DNA of 34,126 nt, taken from positions 1 to 34,126 of the forward strand of contig LGRX02025857.1 of the NCBI GenBank assembly GCA_001247695.2, given 5' to 3'. This DNA comes from Cymbomonas tetramitiformis (lineage: Eukaryota; Chlorophyta; Pyramimonadophyceae; Pyramimonadales; Pyramimonadaceae). The notes beneath the pieces were generated by a model. That model searched no databases. It was not told where the DNA came from and saw nothing but the letters and a program-made list of their open reading frames with translations. Both the position numbers and the translations under genes were made by a program. This document shows, in pieces, positions 8,971-18,625 of this stretch; the first letter of the stretch is position 1, and the number at the start of each line of letters is the position of its first letter.

Positions 8971-11551
8971 TTGCGGCTGCAAGTCATGGGCACCGCGCGT
9001 TGCTATTGCTCGGTTTTGGCAATGTTCATTTGCGTTACTTTACCTGCCCTGATCCCGCTGGTTTACGTATTTTGGGCTGGTGCTCCGGACACCTTCGACC
9101 ACATCGACATTTGCAAGTGCCCCACGCTCTTTTCGCCGCTCCGCACGTTCTGCCGTTACGTCTTCGCTCCGTTTCCGCCACAACACCCAAACGTGCTACC
9201 GCGCATCATCTTTTCTATGGCTTTCAAAAGTATGGCGACATCTACACGAGCTCGCAAACGCCTATTGAGGGACTCCGATTTGGACGCCTCAATACGGCTT
9301 TTGGATGCGGTTCGGGACACTCCGACCGCTAGCACCCCACCAGTGGTGCCCCCTGTTGCTTCCAGCAACTCCGACACCGCTGTCGCGTTGCGGAAGCACC
9401 TGGTCGACCAACATGCCACGGTTGACGCGGTGTACAAGGGGCGCTTGCATCGGGCTTGGGCCAAGGGTATCCGCGAGGATATCCTTGGTTTCAAGAAACA
9501 TCATTATCGTGGTACCGACGACACCGACCGCCTCTCCGAGTTGGTGGTGCAGCTTCGGACCGAGTTTGAGTCCGCTGGGCTGGACTTGGCCCCCTTTGAC
9601 CTCGACGACCCCACCTCTCTGGTTATCGAGAAGGTTAATGGGCTCCTCTATGACGTCTTGCTTAGCCCTCGTCGTGGAGCGGAACTCTGTAGCTGACACC
9701 TGGCTTCGGGGTACGGACTCTTCGGCTGACCGAGATGGACGTCGGGCTCTCATCGACATCATCAAGGGGAGCGTACCGGCAGCCCTACGCGAGAGCCACC
9801 AGCAGGAGCACGCGGCTCTTCGTTATCCCGCGGGCGTTGACCCGCAGCCGATCTTGGCTCGTGAGCAACGTCTGGTGCGGGAGAACCGCGCTCCTGACTG
9901 GCGGCCCACCGACGAGACCCGCAAGCTCTCACTGTACAACCGCCTCGACCCGATCTTCTACGCGGCGGTGAAGGTGCGGTACCCGCTTGCGGGTGACCTC
10001 GGCGGGGTCACTCTCCGCTCGCTTCAGGCCCTCGCTCGTCGTGGCCATCTTCCAGGCATGGTCGGACGAGGGGGCGGCAGCACGTGAGAAGCAGGTGCTG
10101 GGAATGGACGGTAAGCCCTCAGCTCTGGTCACGTCGTCGGAGTACACGGTACTCCTCGAGGAGATCGCGGCCTTAAAGGCCTTGGTGCGAGGTGGCCGTG
10201 CGGGCGGGGGACAGCAGCCGCAGCCGCAGCATCGGGGGAAGCAGCATCCGAGGGGGTTTCGCGTGGGTGCAGGCAACCCCCCCGCAGTCGGCTTCGACCG
10301 CGACAGCATGAAGGCGAAGCCGCTGTGCCACCGCTGCCGCAAGGCCGGTAAAGGTGAGGTGTATCATCCCTACCGCGACTGCCCGCTTGGCGGTCGCCGA
10401 CACTCGCCGGCCACGGCTGCGGCTTTCTGCATTCCCATTGAGCAGGAGGACGCGGAGGGCCTGCACGCATTGGCGCTCGTGCAGGTCTTCCAGGACGCGG
10501 CAGACATTGGACCGGAGGTATTCTCGCATGCGGCGTTGGCGTATGGCCCGCCCGCGATGCTCTCCACGGACGGCGTCGGTGGGATCGACGTGGCGGCCTA
10601 CGGTTTCTCCGTGCCGCCTCCGCCTTCTGGCGGGACCGACGACGAGGACATCTTGCGGCGGCTTGATGCCCTCACCTCTGAGGTTCAGGCCGCCCAAGAA
10701 AATGTACATTTTACCCACGCATCTTTCATTCCTGGGAGCGGAGCGGAGGGGCATGCGTCGGCTCTGGTGTGTGGCCCTGCCGCTGCGGTGGGGATCACAC
10801 CGGAGGGGCAGGTTCCGGCAGGTGGTGCGGCGGCATCGGCGTCCGCCGTGCTGGCCCCTGCTATGCCTGTTTCGCAGGTGGAGGATGTGGAGCCCGCGCC
10901 AGCTCAATCGGCGCGGGTGACCACCACGGAGGCGACATGCGGCGAGTTCGGAGGCTTCGTGCAGACGCCGCCGTCCACCCGACTGACCTGACAGGCTATG
11001 ACACGGACGACTACGAAGATTTCGCCGACGGTACTTTCGCGGTGAAGCCGCGAGCTCCGGCCAAGGCTATCGGGTGCGGTGTGTCGCCTTTCGGCTTTGG
11101 CACGCCGGCAATCGGCGCTCTCGCGGTGCTTTCTCTCCTATGCATTTCTTTTGCAGGTGTAGCTGTTTCGGCTTCCACAGCTTCTGTTGTGTCGGCATCT
11201 GCATCGGCTACGGAGGTGCCTTCGCCTGGTGGTAATCTCGATTGGGAGACTCCGTCATTTTACTTTACGAATGATTTTGTTGAATCGGTGATGCCGGCTC
11301 AGGGTCTCTTGTTGACTGACGATGTGCCACAACTTCAGCCGCCCGAGCCTCCTGACAAACTGAGCTTTCTAGCATTTCAGGATTTAGCTCAAGCGGATTT
11401 GGGCTTCGGCATGGCATTTTATTACGGTATGGCATTACATGAGAGTGGACCTCTGGAAGTGGAGCACTACTACGGTGCTGGCTACTTTACTTCCTATTAT
11501 GGGATGGACTTCCGTGAGGCCACCGCTGACTACTTTGGTACTGTCGATTGA
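8971..11551 (+). pseudogene. gag-like gene of copy 1, broken by three frameshifts
   Basis: Aligning with the intact gene at 14695-17283 shows the whole gene is present but in successive frames. A 4-bp insertion (CTTA) at about 9660 and a second 4-bp insertion (CTCG repeated) near 10036 each shift the frame; an in-frame 6-bp loss lies near 10061. A net 10-bp loss near 10968 shifts it again. Fragments therefore read 8971 to about 9660, to about 10036, to about 10970 and to 11551. The zinc-knuckle-like CHRCRKAGKGEVYH motif, both hydrophobic segments and the Tyr-rich C-terminus are retained. Many differences from copy 2 are synonymous, suggesting past selection on the protein. Confidence 0.88.
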
Positions 11552-11878
11552 CTTCTTGCTCACTCTTGAGGGACACCAGCATGGTGGTGTGCAGAACTCC
11601 CGTGACCTCAAAGACTTCTTCAATCTGGTTTATGTTTTACTTTGACTACTTTATATTCTTCAAACTGACTTGCTAGCACGGTTCCTTTCACTTGTTTAGC
11701 GGTGCCTTAATTGCCCGTATGTTTCTACTCACGTGCTACCTAGAGGTTTCCGATTTGTGTATCAGAATAGCACAGTTGGATTGGCAGTTAGACTTGTCAC
11801 CTAGCTTCTGCCCTGACACTAACATCATACATTTTCTGACTCTCCTAGCCAGTCACCACCCACAGTGCTGGGGTGGTG

Positions 11879-12132
11879 TGCTGAAATCTGTATAGGCAGC
11901 CCTGACTGGGAGTCCCGGTCAGGCCCCTATGACAGATCCCTAGGACCAACACTGGACTGCTGACTGATCTGTATGTTCGTACTGTGACACACGCGGTGTC
12001 ATAGGTAGGCTAGACTCCGAGACCGTCCGAGACCGTTCCGGGTATATCTAGCTTAGGGTTTATTTATCTTATACAGTTTATCCACACGAGTACGGGACTT
12101 TCTGATATCTAGTGTACTTGGATATTCCGGTA
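11879..12132 (+). repeat. 3' LTR of gag-only element copy 1
   Basis: Same family as 8575-8832, shorter by 4 bp (ACCAACACTGG in place of ACCAATCAACACTGG) and with CTGTATG and GTGTCATAG substitutions. It is preceded by a G-rich tract GGGGTGGTG, the probable polypurine primer, which forms an 8-bp stem with CACCACCC just upstream. Confidence 0.93.
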
Positions 12133-12137
12133 ATATC

Positions 12138-12528
12138 TGTGGATAAATAAAAACTGCTAAATGCTACCTTTGCCAAGACCGTGGTTAGTCATCGGATTCT
12201 GTGGCCAGTCATCCGAAGCTACCGGAGACATCGACTGAGGTAGACGGAGTTGTGATCCTAAGTTATGCCTGACACACATAACTAAAATAAATTTCACATT
12301 AGTACGTGGCGAATCCACTCTGAATCGACAGATGTTCGTCAAAGCGTGCGTACTGGACTAAAAAAATTGAGGAGTTGAGCAGATCGGTTAAGGATTATAA
12401 GTCCAATTCCGTTAAGCAGGGCCACTCCGTTTGCATTAAAACAAGCCCCCGGTGAAATAACTCCGGAAACATCGGGCTCCCCGTGACCACCTGTGAACCT
12501 CCAAAGTAGCTTCAGGAGGGGAGGAAGG
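12138..12528. other. intergenic DNA between LTR element and duplicated unit
   Basis: Continues the sequence that was contiguous with 8574 before copy 1 inserted. No gene, no repeat boundary and no strong structure seen. Confidence 0.4.
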
Positions 12529-12842
12529 TCATGGGGAAACAGAAACTGTGACACCGCTAGACCAGAAGCCCGAAAAAGGTGAGCCAGGCCGGGATCGAGC
12601 CCGTGACCTCTCGCATACCGGACGAGCGCTCTGCCGTTGAGCTACTCTGGCTTTTGATGGCGATTCTGGTGCGGTACAGAGTAGCTACTGAGTCCCCATA
12701 GTGCCACGTAGGCGGCGAAGAGTGACACACGAAGGAACGCTCTGTTTTTTCCCCAATCTGCCGTTGTCGGTACCCCGCTGGACCCGGGGCACGCGGCTGG
12801 TTCCGCCGCGACTGTTGGGGGAATTAATTGCGTTCCCCATGA
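12529..12842 (-). repeat. duplicated unit, copy 1, containing a tRNA-like sequence
   Basis: A 314-bp unit almost repeated at 12922-13233. The ends are TCATGGGGAA and its inverse TTCCCCATGA, a 10-bp terminal inverted repeat. On the minus strand it holds a tRNA-like segment followed by TTTTT. The combination could be a tRNA-derived SINE or a small inverted-repeat element that captured a tRNA gene. The two copies are 79 bp apart in the same orientation. Confidence 0.75.
12582..12651 (-). tRNA. tRNA-like sequence, possible Thr(GGU) anticodon (degenerate)
   Basis: Read on the minus strand: acceptor GCCAGAG, TA spacer, D stem GCTC/GAGC, anticodon stem CTCGT/GCGAG with seven-base loop CCGGTAT, then a T-arm GGG-CTCGATC-CCC, and 3' acceptor GCCTGGC. 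The pol III A box (TAGCTCAACGG) is good and the B box (GGCTCGATCCC) has one deviation. A TTTTT terminator follows 4 bases after the body (12573-12577). Against a functional tRNA: base 33 is C instead of U, two acceptor pairs mismatch and the T loop lacks TT. Most likely a tRNA-derived pol III unit. Confidence 0.45.
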
Positions 12843-12921
12843 CACAACCTCACTCTGAAGTGTCTACGTGGCACAACCACACAACCGCGATGCGCAGTGG
12901 AAGCGTGGTGGGCCCATAACC

Positions 12922-13233
12922 TCATGGGGAAACCGAAACTGTGACACCGCTAGACCAGAAGCCCGAAAAAGGTGAGCCAGGCCGGGATCGAGCCCGTGAC
13001 CTCTCGCATACCGGACGAGCGCTCTGCCGTTGAGCTACTCTGGCTTTTGATGGCGATCCTGGTGCGGTACAGAGTACTGACTCCCCACAGTGCCACGTAG
13101 GCGGCGAAGAGTGACACACGAAGGAACGCTCTGTTTTCCCCCCAATCTGCCGTTGTCGGTACCCCGCTGGATCCGCGGGGCACGCGGCTGGTTCCGCCGC
13201 GACTGTTGGGGGAAATGATTGCGTTCCCCATGA
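12922..13233 (-). repeat. duplicated unit, copy 2, containing a tRNA-like sequence
   Basis: Near-identical to 12529-12842 with the same TCATGGGGAA / TTCCCCATGA ends. It differs by small indels such as loss of AGCT within GAGTAGCTACTGAGT and by GGACCC versus GGATCC in the body. Confidence 0.75.
12975..13044 (-). tRNA. second tRNA-like copy, identical body
   Basis: Same 70-nt sequence as 12582-12651, with the same A and B boxes and a TTTTT tract at 12966-12970 downstream on the minus strand. The same departures from a canonical tRNA apply. Confidence 0.45.
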
Positions 13234-13994
13234 GAAGGGTTGGGTGCACTAATATATAATAACTGTGGAAACATGTACCTAAGGGTTTTCGTCGATCAGT
13301 TGTATATATAAGGCCGAGAATCGTTCGATTATAAATTGTTAAATCGTGGGATCATCGTTCGCAAAGGCGTCGACGGCTAGCGCAAATAATCCGTAACGTA
13401 AACCTCGGATACCTTGAATCGTCACTCTAAAACACGATACGCAGTTCCAGCGTCAATCTGTATCACGAAACGCAATTCATTGAACCTTGAATCGTCACTC
13501 TGCAATATGATACGCAATTCAAAGGGGGCTACATCCTAAGAACTGTAAGGCTAATGCCTAAGGTGAGGGTTTAAAGTGGACTCAGTTCCCCCCAATATCC
13601 TAAAAACACCACGAGGGACGCCTCAAATCGGTGTAAGAAGACTGGTACCAGCAGAAGCAACAACAACAAAGACATCAAAGACATATACAAAGGTATGCCC
13701 GTTGTGAGGTCACAACTCTATTAAGAGGGGACATCTGTCATGGTTATGACCGATGACATATGTGTCATACATGTCATACGTGTCATACCTGTCAGACATG
13801 CCATGCCATGCCATGTCATGTCATGTCGAGTCATGTCATATATTATAATGACAGACAATCGTCAGTACGGTCGACTATGACTGTACATGTCATCGAGATG
13901 ATAAGTCATATAATTTGTCATTTATTCAAGGTAAGACTTGAATGCCACATGTCATCGAGAGGCCAGTATGTCGGACTCGAGATGGCGAAGTAAG
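13234..13994. other. non-coding, with TATA-like box, short direct repeats and CATGT pentamers
   Basis: TATATATAAG at 13303-13312 resembles a pol II TATA box. The 17-mer CCTTGAATCGTCACTCT occurs twice (13412-13428 and 13485-13501), each followed by a GATACGCARTTC box. TGGTACCAGCAGAAGC at 13643 loosely resembles an initiator-Met primer-binding site, so an LTR remnant is possible. From about 13766 to 13840 there are CATGT/CATGC pentamers (CCATGCCATGTCATGTCATG). No gene is seen. Confidence 0.4.
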
Positions 13995-14290
13995 ATGCTA
14001 TCTTGAAGTACCGAACGGTTCGGAGAAGAAATCATCTTCGCTTCTAGCATGTTCCGAACAAGCATGCGAGTATCATATGGCGAACGCATTATTCGTTCAG
14101 CCGATACTAGTCGTTCAACCAATGCCTTGGGTTCACAACCCAATAGCGGTGCCATCTATGAGATGGGAGGCATTCGGTATAGATGAGGTAGCGTTGTGCT
14201 ACAACAGTATCTTCGGACGAAGTCTGCACTCATCACCCGCTCTTACGCTACCCGAGTGTTACTGTTCAATAACACCGTGCTATCTTATCA
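13995..14290 (+). repeat. structured tandem unit 1 (candidate structured RNA)
   Basis: The unit is dense in hairpins. Key stems: AGTATC/GATACT (14069-14074 with 14103-14108); outer stem AATGCCT/AGGCATT (14121-14127 with 14168-14174) enclosing TGGGTT/AACCCA (14128-14133, 14137-14142) and CCATC/GATGG (14152-14156, 14162-14166, loop TATGA); GTAGC/GCTAC (14188-14202); CTTCG/CGAAG (14211-14222); GTGTTA/TAACAC (14256-14275). Each stem has a counterpart in unit 2 (17874-18140), often with both partners changed. Upstream hairpins (CCGAA/TTCGG, GAAGA/TCTTC) are less clearly shared. No coding potential. Strand is assumed; I do not recognise the RNA family. Confidence 0.6.
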
Positions 14291-14302
14291 TATCATATTA
14301 TA

Positions 14303-14557
14303 TGCTGAAATCTGTATAGGCAGCCCTGACCGGGAGTCCCGGTGCAGGCCCCTATGACAGATCCCTAGGACCAACACTGGACTGCTGACTGATCTGTAGG
14401 TTCGTACTGTGACACACGCTGTGTCACAGGTAGGCTAGACTCCGAGACCGTCCGAGACCGTTCCGGGTATATCTAGCTTAGGGTTTATTTATCTTATACA
14501 GTTTATCCACACGAGTACGGGACTTTCTGATATCTAGTGTACTTGGATATTCCGGTA
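14303..14557 (+). repeat. 5' LTR of gag-only element copy 2
   Basis: TGCTGAAATC...TTCCGGTA. Hairpin 1 is CCTGACCGGGA/TCCCGGTGCAGG (14325-14348), which pairs perfectly apart from one bulged base. In copy 1 the same hairpin has a G-U and no bulge. Hairpin 2 is CTGTGACAC/GTGTCACAG with loop ACGCT. Confidence 0.95.
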
Positions 14558-14694
14558 GGTCGTGGCCCCATCCACGTTTTCATTCCACTTGCTATCTTGG
14601 CCATGATTGGCTAAGCAGCCGCTTGAAGAGGTGGTGCGCACTTGCGCGTTTGGGTGCGACTAGGATTTGGACATGATTCGACGGTAGACGTGTT

Positions 14695-17283
14695 TTGCGG
14701 CTGCGAGTCATGGGCACCGCGCGTTGCTATTGCTCGGTTGTGGCAATGTTCATTTGCGTTGTTTTACCTGCCCTGATCCCGCTGGTTTACGTATTTTGGG
14801 CTGGTGTTCCGGACGCCTTCGACCACGTCGACATTTGCAAGTGCCCCACGCTCTTTTCGCCGCTCCGCACGTTCTGCCGTTACGTCATCCCTCCGTTTCC
14901 GCCACAACACCCAAACGTGCTACCGCGCATCATCTTTTCTCTGGCTTTCAGAAGAATGGCGACATCTACTCGAGCTCGTAAACGCCTGTTGAAGGACTCC
15001 GACTTGGACGCCTCTATACGGCTTTTGGATGCGGTTCGGGACACTCCGACCGCTAGCACTCCACCTGTGGTGCCCCCTGCTGTTTCCAGCAACTCCGACA
15101 CCGCTGTCGCGTTGCGGAAACATCTTGTTGACCAGCACGCTGCTGTTGACGTGGTCTACAAGGGGAGGTTGCATCGGGCTTGGGCCAAGGGTATCCGCGA
15201 GGATATCCTTGGTTCCAAGAAACATCATTATCGTGGCACTGACGACACCGACCGTCTCTCCGAGTTGGTGGTGCAGCTTCGGACCGAGTTTGAGTCCGCT
15301 GGGCTGGACTTGACCCCCTTTGACCTCGACGACCCCACCTCTCTGGTTATCGAGAAGGTGAATGGGCTTCTCTATGACGTCTTGGCCCTCGTCGTGGAGC
15401 GGAACTCTGTGGCCGACACCTGGCTTCGGGGTACGGACTCTTCAGCTGACCGAGATGGACGTCGGGCTCTCATCGACATCATCAAGGGGAGCGTGCCGGC
15501 GTTCTTACGCGAGAGCCACCAGCAGGAGCACGCAGCGCTTCGTTATCCCGCGGGCGTTGACCCGCAGCCGATCTTGGCTCGTGAGCAACGTCTGGTGCGG
15601 GATAACCGCGCTCCTGACTGGCGGCCCACCGACGAGACCCGCAAGCTCTCGTTGTACAACCGCCTCGACCCGGTCTTCTACGCGGCGGTGAAGGTGCGTT
15701 ATCCGCTTGCGGGTGACCTCGGCGGAGTTACTCTCCGCTCGCTACAGGCTCTCGTCGTGGCCATCTTCCAGGCATGGGCACAGTCGGACGAGGGGGCGTC
15801 GGCACGTGAGAAGCAGGTGCTGGGGATGGACGGTAAGCCCTCCGCGCTGGTCACATCGTCGGAGTACGCGGTGCTCCTCGAGGAGATCGCGGCCTTAAAG
15901 GCCTTGGTGCGAGGTGGCCGTGCGGGCGGGGGACAGCAGCCGCAGCCGCAGCATCGCGGGAAGCAGCATCCGAGGGGGTTTCGCGTGGGTGCAGGCAGCC
16001 CCCCCGCGGTCGGCTTTGACCGCGACAGCATGAGAGCGAAGCCGCTGTGCCACCGCTGCCGCAAGGCCGGTAAAGGTGAAGTATATCACCCGTATCGCGA
16101 CTGCCCGCTTGGCGGTCGCCAACACTCACCAGCCACGGCCGCGGCTTTCTGCATTCCCATTGAGCAGGAGGACGCGGAGGGCCTGCACGCATTGGCGCTC
16201 GTGCAGGTCTTCCAGGACGCGGCGGACAGTGGGCCGGAGGCCTTCTCGCATGCGGCATTGGCGTATGGTCCGCCCGCGGTGCTCTCCGCGGACGGCGTCG
16301 GTGGGATCGACGTGGCGGCCTACGGGTTCAGCGTGCCGCCTCCGCCTTCTGGCGGGACCGACGACGAGGACATCTTGCGGCGGCTTGATGCCCTCACCTC
16401 TGAGGTTCAGGCCGCCCAAGAGAAGGTACATTACACTCACGCATCCTTTGTTCCTGGGAGTGCGGTTGAGGAGCATGCATCGGCTTTGGTGTGTGGCCCT
16501 GCCGCTGCGGCGGGGATCACACCGAAGGGGCAGGTTCCGGCAGGTGGTGCGGCGGCATCGGCGTCCGCCGTGCCGGCCCCTGCTATGCCTGTTTCGCAGG
16601 CGAAGGATGTACGGCCCGCGCCAGTTCAATCGGCGCGGGTGACCACCACAGAGGCGACATGCGGTGAGTTCGGAGGCTTCGTGCAGACGGTGAATCACGC
16701 CGCCGTCCACCCCTCTGACCTGACAGGCTATGACACGGACGACTACGAGGATTACGCCGACGGTACTTTCGCGGTGAAGCCGCGGGCTCCGTCCGGTGCT
16801 ATCGGATGCGGTGTGCCGCCTTTCGGCTTTGGCACGCCGGCGATCGGCGCTCTTGCGGTGCTCTCGCTCTTGTGCATTTCGTTTGCAGGTGTGTCTGTCT
16901 CAGCTTCCGCGGCTTCTGCCGTGTCGGCATGTGTACCGGCTACGGAGATGCCTTCGCCTGGTGGTGATCTCGATTGGGAGGCTCCGTCATTTTACTCTAC
17001 GAGTGATTTTGTTGACTCCGTGATGCCGGCTCGGGATCTCTCGTTAGCTGGCGGTTTACCACAGCTTCAGCCGCCCGAGCCTCCTGACACTTTGAGCCTG
17101 CTAGCATTTCAGGATTTAGCTCAAGCGGACTTGGGCTTTGACATGGCATTCTACTACGGCATGGCCTTACATGAGAGCGGTCCTCTTGATGCGGGGCACT
17201 ACTACGGTGCTGGTTTCTTTACCTCCTATTATGGGATGGACTTCCGTGAGGCCACCGCTGACTACTTTGACACTGTCGATTGA
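14695..17283 (+). CDS. gag-like protein of non-autonomous LTR retrotransposon
   Basis: 862 codons, uninterrupted. Order: a hydrophobic segment near the N-terminus (residues about 13-36, VVAMFICVVLPALIPLVYVF); a charged helical region beginning MATSTRARKR (about residue 88, ATG 14956, a plausible alternative start); a capsid-like helical domain (about 250-370); a zinc-knuckle-like motif CHRCRKAGKGEVYHPYRDC (CX2CX9HX4C, five residues longer than the usual CX2CX4HX4C); a long Ala/Pro/Gly-rich linker; a second hydrophobic segment (about 717-745, AIGALAVLSLLCISFAGV); and a C-terminus with three YYG motifs. Position between LTRs and the zinc motif argue for Gag. No protease, RT, RNase H or integrase motif is present. 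The two putative membrane segments are unusual for Gag; an envelope-like tail is an alternative for the C-terminal third. Confidence 0.8.
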   Translation: MRLRVMGTARCYCSVVAMFICVVLPALIPLVYVFWAGVPDAFDHVDICKCPTLFSPLRTFCRYVIPPFPPQHPNVLPRIIFSLAFRRMATSTRARKRLLKDSDLDASIRLLDAVRDTPTASTPPVVPPAVSSNSDTAVALRKHLVDQHAAVDVVYKGRLHRAWAKGIREDILGSKKHHYRGTDDTDRLSELVVQLRTEFESAGLDLTPFDLDDPTSLVIEKVNGLLYDVLALVVERNSVADTWLRGTDSSADRDGRRALIDIIKGSVPAFLRESHQQEHAALRYPAGVDPQPILAREQRLVRDNRAPDWRPTDETRKLSLYNRLDPVFYAAVKVRYPLAGDLGGVTLRSLQALVVAIFQAWAQSDEGASAREKQVLGMDGKPSALVTSSEYAVLLEEIAALKALVRGGRAGGGQQPQPQHRGKQHPRGFRVGAGSPPAVGFDRDSMRAKPLCHRCRKAGKGEVYHPYRDCPLGGRQHSPATAAAFCIPIEQEDAEGLHALALVQVFQDAADSGPEAFSHAALAYGPPAVLSADGVGGIDVAAYGFSVPPPPSGGTDDEDILRRLDALTSEVQAAQEKVHYTHASFVPGSAVEEHASALVCGPAAAAGITPKGQVPAGGAAASASAVPAPAMPVSQAKDVRPAPVQSARVTTTEATCGEFGGFVQTVNHAAVHPSDLTGYDTDDYEDYADGTFAVKPRAPSGAIGCGVPPFGFGTPAIGALAVLSLLCISFAGVSVSASAASAVSACVPATEMPSPGGDLDWEAPSFYSTSDFVDSVMPARDLSLAGGLPQLQPPEPPDTLSLLAFQDLAQADLGFDMAFYYGMALHESGPLDAGHYYGAGFFTSYYGMDFREATADYFDTVD

Positions 17284-17613
17284 CTTCTTGCTCACTCTGG
17301 AGGCACACCAACATGGTGGTGTGCAGAACTCCTGTGACCTCAAAGACTTCTTCAATCTGGTTTATGGTTTTGCTTTGACACCTTTGAAATCTTCAATTTG
17401 ACTTGCTGGCACAGAGCCTTTCAGTGGTTTAGCAGGACCTTAATTGCCTGTGAGTTTCTGCTCTTGTGCTAGCTAGGGGGTTCTAATTTGTGTATCAGAA
17501 TTGCACAGTTAGATTAGCAGTTGGACTTGTCACCTAGCTCCTGCCCTAACACTTAACAACCTTACATCTTCTGACTCTCCTAGCCAGTCACCACCCACAG
17601 TGCTGGGGTGGTG

Positions 17614-17868
17614 TGCTGAAATCTGTATAGGCAGCCCTGACCGGGAGTCCCGGTGCAGGCCCCTATGACAGATCCCTAGGACCAACACTGGACTGCTGAC
17701 TGATCTGTAGGTTCGTACTGTGACACACGCTGTGTCACAGGTAGGCTAGACTCCGAGACCGTCCGAGACCGTTCCGGGTATATCTAGCTTAGGGTTTATT
17801 TATCTTATACAGTTTATCCACACGAGTACGGGACTTTCTGATATCTAGTGTACTTGGATATTCCGGTA
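17614..17868 (+). repeat. 3' LTR of gag-only element copy 2
   Basis: Matches 14303-14557 at every base I compared. It is preceded by GGGGTGGTG, the likely polypurine tract, paired with CACCACCC 8 bases upstream of it. Confidence 0.95.
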
Positions 17869-17873
17869 TTATA

Positions 17874-18140
17874 TCTTAAGGCTCGGTTGTGAGACCTTAT
17901 CAGTATAACTATATCTCACATGCGGGTATCATATGGCTAATTCGATCAGCCGATACTGTTAGTTCGCCCAATGTTCTCGGGTTCACAACCCGATGGTGGT
18001 AACGCCTATGAGGCGTGAGAACATTGAGGTATATGAGAGAGCATTGAGCTCAAGCAGTAGATTCTGGAGATCAGACTGCACTCATACCCACCAAATACTT
18101 GTTGCGAGTTACTATTGTTCAATAGCAACCGCATAGTCTG
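17874..18140 (+). repeat. structured tandem unit 2 (candidate structured RNA)
   Basis: Homologous to unit 1 and contiguous with it before copy 2 of the LTR element inserted. Matching stems: GGTATC/GATACT (17925-17930, 17952-17957); outer CAATGTTCT/AGAACATTG (17969-17977, 18018-18026) enclosing CGGGTT/AACCCG (17978-17983, 17987-17992) and ACGCC/GGCGT (18002-18006, 18012-18016, loop TATGA). GAGC/GCTC and a closing GTT-CTATT/AATAG-AAC hairpin follow. Loop bases CAC and TATGA and the strings CTGCACTCAT and GTTCAATA are conserved while stem bases covary. Confidence 0.6.
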
Positions 18141-18625
18141 AAATGTTGAATATACAACCTTGACATGAAGAGACAATCACCCCCAATTTATGGGGGAGCA
18201 AAAGTTTGTCTCCCCGTGAGTAAACTCTAGTAGCTATCGGTGGTGACTCGTTTCACAAGTTGTAGAGCCACCTCGGATGAGGCGGTGTGCTGGAATTGGC
18301 ATTGTGACATGTTTGTACTGTCACGTGTCACTCCCGGTGTATCATCTTCGGCGACTGCTTGTGTCAATCTAACTATATATCTCGTATGTTTATCATATCT
18401 TCAAATCTTGAGTTCGTTCTATGTCTGCCGGGAGCGTTCTCCCCTTGGCTGCTGCACTTTTTCAGTTTTTCTTGCACCATATGCCATACCCAGGTTGAGG
18501 TGTCACAATCGCCCATAGCCAATCATAGGATAGTGTCGTAGTGTATATGCATAGGCAAAGGCATAGCTGCATCTACATCTACATCTCTCATCTGCAGCAC
18601 TTCTGCAGCTGCATCTGCAGCTGTG

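Larger units (their letters stand above)
8575..12132 (+). mobile_element. gag-only LTR retrotransposon, copy 1 (frameshifted)
   Basis: Two LTRs (8575-8832 and 11879-12132) flank an internal region with one gag-like gene. ATATC occurs immediately before the left LTR (8570-8574) and immediately after the right LTR (12133-12137), a 5-bp target duplication proving a complete insertion. No protease, RT or integrase is encoded, so it must move using another element's enzymes. The LTRs differ from each other by a 4-bp insertion and a few substitutions, so this copy is older than copy 2. Confidence 0.95.
14303..17868 (+). mobile_element. gag-only LTR retrotransposon, copy 2 (intact)
   Basis: LTRs at 14303-14557 and 17614-17868, both 255 bp and, by eye, identical. 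TTATA flanks both sides (14298-14302 and 17869-17873), a 5-bp target duplication. The internal region has one uninterrupted gag-like ORF and no enzymes. Identical LTRs and an open ORF indicate a recent insertion, so the family was probably active not long ago. The target lies between two tandem structured units. Confidence 0.96.

Noticed and set aside
9289..9765. Minus-strand frames inside the gag-like genes of both LTR elements
   Set aside because: GC-rich shadows of the sense coding frame; disrupted differently in the two copies.
12582..13044. Functional tRNA-Thr genes
   Set aside because: C33, mismatched acceptor pairs and a non-standard T loop; duplicated within a repeat module, so called tRNA-like only.
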